Source: CAZSPL01 sp964608735
GTDB lineage: Bacteria > JAJVIF01 > JAPKYR01 > CAZSPL01
Assembly (NCBI GenBank): GCA_964608735.1
Contig: CAZSPL010000242.1
Location: 1 to 5,159 of the forward strand
DNA length: 5,159 nt
Reading direction: 5' to 3'
Shown: piece by piece, positions 1-5,159 of the stretch
Layout of the letters: the number at the start of each line of letters is the position of its first letter
Numbering within the stretch: position 1 is the stretch's first letter
The notes under the pieces: generated by a model
The model's input: the letters and a program-made list of their open reading frames with translations, nothing else
Databases searched by the model: none
What the model was told of the DNA's origin: nothing
Position numbers and translations under genes: made by a program

Positions 1-814
1 ATTCCGCGTCGCGGATGGCATCGCGGAACCGGCCTTTCAGGCAGAAGTAGTAGAGGGTGACGTTCACGCCGGCGAGGAACATGAATATGGTTATGACGAC
101 ATCGATGTAGACCGAGTTGTAGAATCCGATGGAAGCGTTCTTCGTGCTGAATCCGCCCGTCGCCATGGTGCCGAATGTATGGCAGAGGGCGTCGAAGAAA
201 TTCATCCCGCCGAACATCAGGAGGATGGTTTCTGCGGCGGACATCACGAAATAGATAACCCAGAGGATGTAGGCGGTTTCTTTTATCCGCGGCTTCAGTC
301 CTTCCGAAATCGGGCCGGGGACTTCGCTGCGGAACATGAATTTCCCGCCGACACCGAGATGCGGCATGACCGCGATGAACAACACGATGATGCCCATGCC
401 GCCGAGCCAGTGCGTAAGCGAGCGCCAGAACAGCACCCCCTTGTCGACGATCTCTATGTTGCGCAGGACCGTCGAGCCTGTGGTCGTGAAGCCCGATACC
501 GTCTCGAAAACCGCGTCGGCGAGCCCGGGGAGCGTGCCGGAGAGCATATACGGCAGAGCGCCGAAGAATCCCGCGAACACCCATCCGAGGGCCACGACAA
601 GGATCGCTTCGCGTATGTATATCTCCTGCCTTGCTTTGCGGCCCGCATACACGAGAAGAGCGCCGAACACTACGGTGATGACAATCGAAAGCACGAACGC
701 GCTTATGGAGGAATCCTCGGAGAAATATATCGCCCAAAGCAGCGGGAGAAGCATCGTCCCGGCGAGGAAGATCAGCAGCACACCCATCAGTCTTGCCGCC
801 ATGCGGAAATTCAA
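1..814 (-). CDS. trkH: TrkH family potassium uptake protein, N-terminal 271 residues (3' end outside window)
   Basis: Membrane subunit of the Trk potassium uptake system. It forms the ion pathway in the inner membrane and is gated by TrkA. Translating the minus strand gives an uninterrupted frame to the window edge, 271 of the roughly 480 residues usual for TrkH. Visible family marks are the N-terminus MNFRMAARLMGVLL, a first pore-loop filter SGFTTTGST (residues 107-115), HWLGGMGI (135-142), PGPISEGLKPRIKETA (166-181), a second filter TMATGGFST (216-224), and AGVNVTLYY (248-256). Hydrophobic segments lie near 8-31, 37-56, 70-92, 140-155, 182-203 and 234-257. I chose a TTG start at 814 because it restores the usual MNxRM opening and sits six bases after a GAGGT ribosome site; the next in-frame ATG is at 802. 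It begins four bases after the trkA stop, so the two are almost certainly cotranscribed and probably translationally coupled. The C-terminal pore repeats are not in view. Seen: motifs. Known: role. Confidence 0.95.
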   Translation of the reverse strand, partial: MNFRMAARLMGVLLIFLAGTMLLPLLWAIYFSEDSSISAFVLSIVITVVFGALLVYAGRKARQEIYIREAILVVALGWVFAGFFGALPYMLSGTLPGLADAVFETVSGFTTTGSTVLRNIEIVDKGVLFWRSLTHWLGGMGIIVLFIAVMPHLGVGGKFMFRSEVPGPISEGLKPRIKETAYILWVIYFVMSAAETILLMFGGMNFFDALCHTFGTMATGGFSTKNASIGFYNSVYIDVVITIFMFLAGVNVTLYYFCLKGRFRDAIRDAE

Positions 815-818
815 TAGC

Positions 819-2156
819 TTACCTCAGCATCTTTTCGACGGTTTTCATGGCTTCGGAACGGCAGAACACGACCACCCTGTCGCCCGGCTGCAGGCTGAAA
901 TCGCCGCGCGGTATGATGACCTCATCCTCGCCGCGAAGCACCGCGCCCACGATAGCGCCCTTCGGGAAATCGATATCCATAAGCGGTTTGCCGACGAGGG
1001 GCGATGTCGCATCGACCTGTGATTCGAGCATCTCCGCCTTGCCCTCGGCAAGTATCGCCACGCGGCTGATCGCCTCTTCCTTGATGAAGCGGATCGTCTC
1101 GGTGGCGGTGACGAGCCGCGGGCTTATGGTGGAATCTATCCCGAGGCTGCCGTAAAGCTGCACGTAGTCAGGCTTGTGCGCGAGAAGTATCACGCGCTTC
1201 ACGCCGAGTTCCTTGCCCAAAAGCCCACTCAGCAGGTTGATTTCGTCGTCCTTGCTCACCGAAACCATCGCATCGAAACTATCGATACGCACCTCTTTCA
1301 GCATTTCGAGGTTGGTGCCGTCGCCGTTGATGATCGTGGTTCCGCTCAATTCCGATGCGAGTTCCGTACATCTATCCAAATCTTTTTCGATGATGGTGGT
1401 CTCAACGCGCATTCGTTCGAGGATCCTTGCGACGATGACGGCTATCTCGCCACCGCCGATTATCGCCACGCGGCGGGTGCGCATCTGCTCTCTCCCGAGC
1501 AGTTTCTCGACCTTGAGCGTGCTCTCGCGGTCGCCGATTACAAAAATATTGTCGCCGGGCGTGAGGATATCATCGCCGCCGGGAATGATGACTTCGCCGC
1601 CGCGCTGGATCGACGTGACAAGCGTCGCCGGTGGAAGCGGGATATCCTTGAGATGCTTGAAGACATACTTCGCGCCCGCGGGAATGGTGAGTTCTATCAT
1701 ACGTATGCGCCCGCGCGCGAAGTCCTCCATCGCGACGGTCCCGGGATGGCGTATCAACTGCACGATAACCTGGCTGACGAGCTGCTTGGGGCTTACTATA
1801 AGGTCGATGCCGAGGAGGTTCTGGTATGTCCGCCTCGCTTCGCCGATATGTTCCTGCGATGAAAACCTCGCGATGACGCGCTTGCATCCGAGGCGCTTCG
1901 CCAGCGCCGCACCGATCATGTTGACTTCATCATTGTTGGAGACCGCGACGAAGAGGTCGGCCCTCTCGGTTTCGACGGCTTTAAGCACGCTGATGCTCGA
2001 CCCGGAGCCGAGATGCGTGCGGGCGTCGAGCACATTCTCCATGCGCTGGAGCTTCTCGCTGTCGGAGTCGACGATGACGACATCGTGTCCTTCCCTGAGA
2101 AGCACTTCCGCGATATACCTTCCGACCTCCCCGCATCCCACGACTATTACATACAT
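819..2156 (-). CDS. trkA: Trk system potassium uptake protein TrkA (two RCK repeats)
   Basis: Cytoplasmic regulatory subunit of the Trk potassium transporter. It binds NAD(H) and ATP/ADP and forms the gating ring under TrkH. The 445-residue product has the full duplicated layout: Rossmann TrkA_N 1-120 with GCGEVG (7-12) and acidic D30, TrkA_C about 140-220, a second TrkA_N from about 228-345 with GGGEIA (234-239), E257 and GDGT (278-281), and a second TrkA_C about 365-445. The length matches classical TrkA of about 450-460. In the second nucleotide loop the third glycine of GxGxxG is alanine. I chose ATG at 2156, which has GGAGGT five bases upstream and gives the family-typical start MYVIVVGCGEVG. 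A GTG at 2180 overlaps the mrdA stop (GTGA) and would add eight unconserved residues. It lies 20 bases after mrdA and four bases before trkH, inside one apparent operon. Confidence in the family is very high; the start is likely. Confidence 0.97.
   Translation of the reverse strand: MYVIVVGCGEVGRYIAEVLLREGHDVVIVDSDSEKLQRMENVLDARTHLGSGSSISVLKAVETERADLFVAVSNNDEVNMIGAALAKRLGCKRVIARFSSQEHIGEARRTYQNLLGIDLIVSPKQLVSQVIVQLIRHPGTVAMEDFARGRIRMIELTIPAGAKYVFKHLKDIPLPPATLVTSIQRGGEVIIPGGDDILTPGDNIFVIGDRESTLKVEKLLGREQMRTRRVAIIGGGEIAVIVARILERMRVETTIIEKDLDRCTELASELSGTTIINGDGTNLEMLKEVRIDSFDAMVSVSKDDEINLLSGLLGKELGVKRVILLAHKPDYVQLYGSLGIDSTISPRLVTATETIRFIKEEAISRVAILAEGKAEMLESQVDATSPLVGKPLMDIDFPKGAIVGAVLRGEDEVIIPRGDFSLQPGDRVVVFCRSEAMKTVEKMLR
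821..825 (-). promoter_or_regulatory. Ribosome binding site deciding the TTG start of trkH
   Basis: Minus-strand GAGGT overlaps the last codons and the TAA stop of trkA and lies six bases before TTG at 814. The ATG at 802 would be 18 bases away, too far for this site. The spacing therefore supports TTG as the initiation codon and suggests that ribosomes finishing trkA reinitiate on trkH. Confidence 0.7.
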
Positions 2157-2161
2157 CCCGT

Positions 2162-2167
2162 ACCTCC
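2162..2167 (-). promoter_or_regulatory. Ribosome binding site deciding the ATG start of trkA
   Basis: A full GGAGGT on the minus strand lies five bases before ATG at 2156, within the 20-base gap after the mrdA stop. It is the strongest Shine-Dalgarno match seen in the window, and it would lie inside the coding region if GTG at 2180 were used. It therefore favours the shorter product. Confidence 0.75.
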
Positions 2168-2176
2168 GGGAATCGC

Positions 2177-4000
2177 TCACTCTGAATTTATATAAGCCTG
2201 CACCTGCGGCAGACTGAAAACTTCGTATGCAAGGCTCAACGCTCCCGGCTGTTCAGCGGGCACGTTTTCGAGAAACACGGCCATCGCGATCCTGGGATTT
2301 TCATATGGCGCGAACGCTATCAGCCATGAGTGCGGCCATTCCCTCGGCGGGTCCTGCGCGGTGCCGGTCTTGGCGGCGATGGAAAATGGCAATTTGTAAA
2401 GCGCATGGGCGGTTCCCTCGGTGAATGTCACCGCGCCACGCATCCCCTGCCTGATGAGGTCGAGATGTGAGTCCTGGATTCCGATGGATTGCGGATTCGG
2501 TTCCTGGTACATCTTCAACAGGTGGGGAGTTACCAGTTTGCCGCCGTTGGCGATGATGGCCACCAAGCGCGCCATCTGGAGCGGGGTTGTCTGGAGATAC
2601 CCCTGGCCTATCGACATATTCACCGTATCGCCGCCGTACCAACGCTCCCCGATATGCGCGAGCTTCCAGTCGGAATCGGGGATGCGTCCGGGGACTTCGC
2701 CCGGAAGGTCTATCCCCGATGGCGCGCCGAGGCCGAATTCCTGCGCTTTCGCGGCGATGGCGGCGGCCCCGGTCTCATAGCCGGCGTTGTAGAAATAGAC
2801 ATCGCACGAATATGCCAGCCCGTGTATGAAATCGACGTTGCCATGCCCGTAGGTCTTCCAGCAGCGGAAATCCCTCTCGCCGAGCTTGAATATACCGTTG
2901 CAGAAAACGGTCGTGTTTCCGGTCACTTTACCGGCATCGAGCGCCGCCCACGCGGTAACCGGTTTGAATGTGCTACCCGGGGGATATGCATTCTGTATCG
3001 CCCGGTTCTGGAGCGGATGCCCGGCGTCGTTCACAAGCGCCTGCCAGTCGCCGCTCGTAAGCCTCCCCGCGAACAGGTTCGGGTCGAATGTGGGTGAACT
3101 GACCATGGCAAGGATATCGCCGTCGAAGCATCCCATCACGACGACCGCCCCGTGACGGTCGAGCATAAGTGGAACGATGGCCGCCTGCATGTCGATATCG
3201 AGAGTCAGGTCGATGTCAACCCCGGCTACCGCGCGTTCGCGGTCTTCCTCGAACACCGGCTCCCCTTTTTCATCGAGTATCTCTTCCCCGGCGGCATCAC
3301 GAGCGGGACGCATCTTCACGCCGAGTATCTTGCCGGTGACATCGACGAGAAGTTTCTTCACGCCCGGCTTCCCGCGAAGCCTTAAGTCATACATATCCTC
3401 GATGCCGTTCTTGCCGACGATATCCCCCTGCTTGTAGCCGAGGTGCTTCATCTGCTCGTACTCGTCGGGGCCGATGGGCCCGAGGTAGCCCGCGACATGC
3501 GCGGCATAACGCCCGTAGGCGTATGACCTCCCCGCCTCGGTTTCAATGATCACCCGCGGGAACTGGTCTTTCCTCTCCTCGAGCTCGATGACTACCGATT
3601 TAGGCAGGTCGCTCTTGACCGGCACGACGGTTTCCGGCTCGGCATCCGATGCCAGCGCCTGGATTACATCGGCCGTTTCGATCGGGATGTCGAGATAAGT
3701 CGCGAGCTTGGCGATATTCAGCGCGTCCTCCCCCTCATCGCCTGAAACAATATAGAAGACCGACGATTGCAATGTATTCTTTGCGAGCACGCGGCCGTTC
3801 CTGTCGAGGATGCGTCCCCTCGGTGCGGGGATTGGCACTTTCGACACGCGGTTGGCATCGGACAACGTCCGGTAATTTTCCCCATGGACAACCTGGAGTT
3901 GAAAGAGCCGTACACCGAGCACTATGAATCCTGCCGCGATGATAAGCCCGAGGATATACGGGCGCGGGATCACCGGGTTGACCTGTTCCCGTCTTCTCAT
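2177..4000 (-). CDS. mrdA: Penicillin-binding protein 2, elongasome DD-transpeptidase
   Basis: Class B PBP that cross-links peptidoglycan in the periplasm during lateral wall growth, as partner of RodA in the Rod complex. The 607-residue protein is close to the usual 600-650. It has a basic N-tail, one membrane anchor at about 14-38, the dimerization/pedestal region with PAPRGRILDRNGRVLA (58-73), and a transpeptidase domain at about 270-605. Catalytic motifs are complete: STFK (Ser343 nucleophile, Lys346), SCD (398-400, the aspartate form usual for PBP2), and KTGTAQ (544-549). C367, C380, H386 and C399 form a possible zinc site. An acidic stretch at about 233-256 precedes VDIDLTLDID and looks longer than the short linker I recall in other PBP2 proteins. 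The ATG shares one base with the mreD TAA (TAATG), so translational coupling is likely; the only upstream purine run is an imperfect GGGGGGTG 11 bases away. No rodA follows; trkA does. The FtsI (PBP3) alternative is unlikely given the mreD neighbour, the SCD motif and the downstream FRCWKTYGHG block. Confidence 0.95.
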   Translation of the reverse strand: MRRREQVNPVIPRPYILGLIIAAGFIVLGVRLFQLQVVHGENYRTLSDANRVSKVPIPAPRGRILDRNGRVLAKNTLQSSVFYIVSGDEGEDALNIAKLATYLDIPIETADVIQALASDAEPETVVPVKSDLPKSVVIELEERKDQFPRVIIETEAGRSYAYGRYAAHVAGYLGPIGPDEYEQMKHLGYKQGDIVGKNGIEDMYDLRLRGKPGVKKLLVDVTGKILGVKMRPARDAAGEEILDEKGEPVFEEDRERAVAGVDIDLTLDIDMQAAIVPLMLDRHGAVVVMGCFDGDILAMVSSPTFDPNLFAGRLTSGDWQALVNDAGHPLQNRAIQNAYPPGSTFKPVTAWAALDAGKVTGNTTVFCNGIFKLGERDFRCWKTYGHGNVDFIHGLAYSCDVYFYNAGYETGAAAIAAKAQEFGLGAPSGIDLPGEVPGRIPDSDWKLAHIGERWYGGDTVNMSIGQGYLQTTPLQMARLVAIIANGGKLVTPHLLKMYQEPNPQSIGIQDSHLDLIRQGMRGAVTFTEGTAHALYKLPFSIAAKTGTAQDPPREWPHSWLIAFAPYENPRIAMAVFLENVPAEQPGALSLAYEVFSLPQVQAYINSE

Positions 4001-4518
4001 TACCGGAGGAACACCCCCCGCATATGCAATTCTTCAACCCGCGATGCCGGGAGTATCCTGTCGAGAAGCAGCGTGAGAGGTATGAATATGATCAGCGAAA
4101 GGAACAGCCCGGGCGCAAGTATTCCCGGATGAAACGAGGGCATTATGATCCTTCCGGCATTTATCGAACCCATGATGATGAGGTAGAGGTGAAATGCCTC
4201 GTAGAGCGCGAGAAATGTAATGCAGCGGAAGAGCAGGTTTCTCCTGAGGAAGCGTGATTGAATGTAACCGACAAGGTAGCCGACGAGGAAATATCCCAAG
4301 GTGTACGTGAAGATCGCTTCGTAATTCAGGCTGTCGAGTATCAGCCCCACTATCAGTCCGAACAGGGGCGCGAGCTTGCCGCGTCCGCTGAACGCGATGG
4401 CGACCACGAAGATAATCGCGAGGTCCGGCCTGAATCCCCAGTTGAACCGCAGGGCATCGCCGAGCAGAACCAGGGGTACCGCGAGCACCACGCATACTAT
4501 GAAAGGCAAGTCAATCAT
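4000..4518 (-). CDS. mreD: Rod shape-determining protein MreD
   Basis: Small polytopic inner-membrane protein of the elongasome. It is associated with MreC, RodA and PBP2 and needed for rod shape; its biochemical activity is not established. The 172 residues are typical (about 160-175). Six hydrophobic segments are visible at about 5-20, 32-44, 49-64, 70-87, 96-116 and 136-154. The family-like core RPDLAIIFVVAIAFSG (30-45) is followed by FGLIVGLILDSL (53-64) and a LGYFLVGYLVGYIQS segment (74-88), matching the PDL...GLxxD...lGyfLvGy pattern of MreD. Its stop overlaps the mrdA ATG by one base, and mreD before mrdA is the canonical order. I chose ATG at 4518. TTG at 4524 would add two residues but falls in the T-run of the upstream hairpin. 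Neither start has a convincing Shine-Dalgarno. No mreC or mreB lies upstream; ppdK does. Sequence conservation in MreD is low, so the call rests on pattern plus neighbour. Confidence 0.9.
   Translation of the reverse strand: MIDLPFIVCVVLAVPLVLLGDALRFNWGFRPDLAIIFVVAIAFSGRGKLAPLFGLIVGLILDSLNYEAIFTYTLGYFLVGYLVGYIQSRFLRRNLLFRCITFLALYEAFHLYLIIMGSINAGRIIMPSFHPGILAPGLFLSLIIFIPLTLLLDRILPASRVEELHMRGVFLR
4012..4019 (-). promoter_or_regulatory. Weak, possibly occluded ribosome binding site of mrdA
   Basis: Minus-strand GGGGGGTG lies 11 bases before the mrdA ATG, inside the end of mreD. It resembles GGAGGTG with one change that could still pair by G-U wobble, but it lies far from the start. It is followed by TTCCTCC, which can fold back on the G-run (five pairs including one G-U). 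This favours coupling to mreD translation over independent initiation. Tentative. Confidence 0.35.
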
Positions 4519-4522
4519 AATC

Positions 4523-4556
4523 AAAAGGCCGGAATACCTGCATCAGGCTCCGGCCT
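4523..4556 (-). terminator. Hairpin with short T-run between ppdK and mreD (probable ppdK terminator)
   Basis: On the minus strand AGGCCGGA (4556-4549) pairs perfectly with TCCGGCCT (4533-4526). Inside it CCTG and CAGG form a four-pair inner stem around a three-base loop, with a one- by three-base internal loop between the stems. TTTT (4526-4523) follows. The stem is strong, but the T-run is short, so termination may be only partial. It directly abuts the -10 box and ends at the mreD start region, where it could also hide the ribosome landing site in readthrough RNA. On the plus strand the same stem is followed by TATTATA and serves no plus-strand gene. Confidence 0.6.
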
Positions 4557-4565
4557 ATTATACCA
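4557..4565 (-). promoter_or_regulatory. Extended -10 promoter of the mreD-mrdA-trkA-trkH operon
   Basis: On the minus strand TGG-TATAAT is a perfect consensus -10 box (4557-4562) with the TGn extension (4563-4565). It lies in the only intergenic gap and reads toward mreD. At 17-18 bases upstream the best -35 candidates are TCCGCT or TTCCGC, which are poor matches, so it would depend on the extended -10. The usual seven-base distance puts the transcript start near 4549-4550, giving a leader of about 31 bases. Inferred from sequence only. Confidence 0.65.
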
Positions 4566-4585
4566 GTACGAATCATATAAGCGGA

Positions 4586-4599
4586 ATCCGTTTACGGAT
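4586..4599 (-). repeat. Small inverted repeat over the ppdK stop codon
   Basis: ATCCGT and ACGGAT form a perfect six-base inverted repeat with a two-base gap; it folds more plausibly as five pairs with a four-base loop. It spans the last codons and stop of ppdK. No T-run follows on the minus strand, so it is not a terminator by itself. It could protect the 3' end of the message or be chance. Confidence 0.4.
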
Positions 4600-5159
4600 G
4601 CCTGATGGCGGCCTGCGCGGCGGCGAGCCTTGCGACCGGCACGCGGAACGGCGAGCAACTCACATAATTCAGCCCGAGCCTGTGGCAGAAGTCGATGGAT
4701 TCCGGGTCTCCGCCATGCTCGCCGCATATGCCGAGCTTGATATTCCCCCGCGTTTTACGGCCGCCTTCGACCGCGATCCGCATCAGGCGCCCGACGCCGT
4801 CTTCATCGAGCACGGCGAACGGGTTGCGCGGCAGCACCCCGTTATCGACATAGTATTGCAGGAAATGCTTCTCGGCGTCATCGCGGGATAACCCGTAGCA
4901 AGTCTGGCTCAGGTCGTTGGTTCCGAAGCTGAAGAATTCCGCCGTCTTCGCGATTTCATCGGCCGTCAGCGCGGCCCTCGGGATTTCTATCATCGTGCCG
5001 TACATGAAATCGACACGCTCACCGGCGGCGGTGAATACTTCCTGCGCGACTTCATCCGTAAGTGCCTTCAGGAAATTGAGCTCGTTGATATGAGCGACCA
5101 GCGGGATCATTATCTCCGGATGCACTATCTTCCCTTCGCGCTTCACGACGAGAGCGGCT
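4592..5159 (-). CDS. ppdK: Pyruvate, phosphate dikinase, C-terminal 189 residues (5' end outside window)
   Basis: Cytoplasmic enzyme that interconverts pyruvate + ATP + Pi and PEP + AMP + PPi through a phosphohistidine. Only the end of the C-terminal PEP/pyruvate TIM-barrel domain is present, out of a family length of about 880. The frame runs unbroken to the window edge. Visible motifs in order are PEIMIPLV, YGTMIEIPRAAL (glutamate that coordinates the metal), FFSFGTNDLSQ (aspartate that coordinates the metal), NPFAVLDEDGVGRLM, GICGEHGGDPESI (catalytic cysteine of the barrel) and VSCSPFRVPVARLAAAQAAI near the C-terminus. All barrel catalytic residues expected in this part are present, so this looks functional. 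PEP synthase and PTS enzyme I share this domain, but the GTNDLSQTCYGLSRDDAEK run and CGEHGGDP fit PPDK. The ATP-grasp and phosphohistidine domains lie beyond the edge and cannot be checked. It probably belongs to a separate transcription unit ending at the hairpin before mreD. Confidence 0.95.
   Translation of the reverse strand, partial: AALVVKREGKIVHPEIMIPLVAHINELNFLKALTDEVAQEVFTAAGERVDFMYGTMIEIPRAALTADEIAKTAEFFSFGTNDLSQTCYGLSRDDAEKHFLQYYVDNGVLPRNPFAVLDEDGVGRLMRIAVEGGRKTRGNIKLGICGEHGGDPESIDFCHRLGLNYVSCSPFRVPVARLAAAQAAIRHP

Noticed and set aside
179..1022. Overlapping plus-strand frames opposite trkH and the end of trkA
   Set aside because: The translations are rich in His, Glu and Arg, or in Ser, Thr and Arg, as shadows are. 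The minus strand here encodes unmistakable TrkH pore motifs.
2157..2180. GTG at 2180 as trkA start (GTGA overlap with mrdA stop)
   Set aside because: It would add eight unconserved residues, whereas ATG 2156 has a perfect GGAGGT five bases upstream and the family-typical N-terminus.
1174..2217. Long plus-strand open frame (347 codons) opposite trkA
   Set aside because: Its product is Ser/Thr/Arg/Pro-rich low-complexity sequence without a recognisable fold or family. It lies wholly antisense to a clearly conserved trkA, as expected from codon bias in GC-rich DNA.
2489..3097. Plus-strand frame of 202 codons opposite mrdA
   Set aside because: No family resemblance, and antisense to the PBP2 catalytic domain. 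No ribosome site or promoter that I could support.
4258..4891. Plus-strand frames across mreD, the intergenic gap and ppdK
   Set aside because: They run through the promoter/terminator region and antisense to two conserved genes. Compositions are charged and low-complexity, with no known domain.
1..5159. CRISPR array, tRNA/rRNA, insertion sequence, toxin-antitoxin or phage genes
   Set aside because: Read for repeats, mobile-element ends and RNA gene signatures; none seen. Almost all of the window is occupied by five housekeeping-type genes.

Overview
The window is coding-dense, and every supported gene lies on the minus strand, so transcription runs from high to low coordinates. In that order it holds the C-terminal 189 residues of pyruvate phosphate dikinase (ppdK, 5' part outside the window), a 67-base intergenic gap, mreD, mrdA (PBP2), trkA, and the first 271 residues of trkH (3' part outside the window). 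The many open frames on the plus strand are low-complexity shadows of these genes.

The organism looks like a Gram-negative-type, rod-shaped bacterium with moderately GC-rich DNA (judged by eye, not computed). The basis is an MreD/PBP2 elongasome pair, a two-component Trk potassium system with a double-domain TrkA, and PPDK. I cannot place it in a phylum. The gene order (mreD-mrdA followed by trkA-trkH, without mreC before or rodA after) differs from the familiar enterobacterial arrangements and suggests a less-studied lineage, but that is inference.

Region by region: 4592-5159 is the PEP/pyruvate-binding end of PPDK. The gap 4525-4591 holds a perfect extended -10 promoter (TGG-TATAAT) reading into mreD. 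It directly abuts a strong hairpin that ends in a short T-run at the mreD start. From 4518 down to 1, four genes are packed tightly: mreD and mrdA share one base (TAATG), mrdA and trkA are separated by 20 bases, and trkA and trkH by 4. This packing is good evidence for one operon, mreD-mrdA-trkA-trkH.

Functionally, MreD and PBP2 are membrane parts of the Rod complex that builds the lateral cell wall. TrkH is the potassium-translocating membrane subunit and TrkA its nucleotide-binding cytoplasmic gating ring. The operon would therefore tie wall elongation to potassium uptake, hence turgor. No undescribed defence or mobile system is visible. The points most worth checking are the promoter/hairpin arrangement before mreD, the mixed wall/potassium operon, and a Cys/His cluster in PBP2 that resembles a zinc site.
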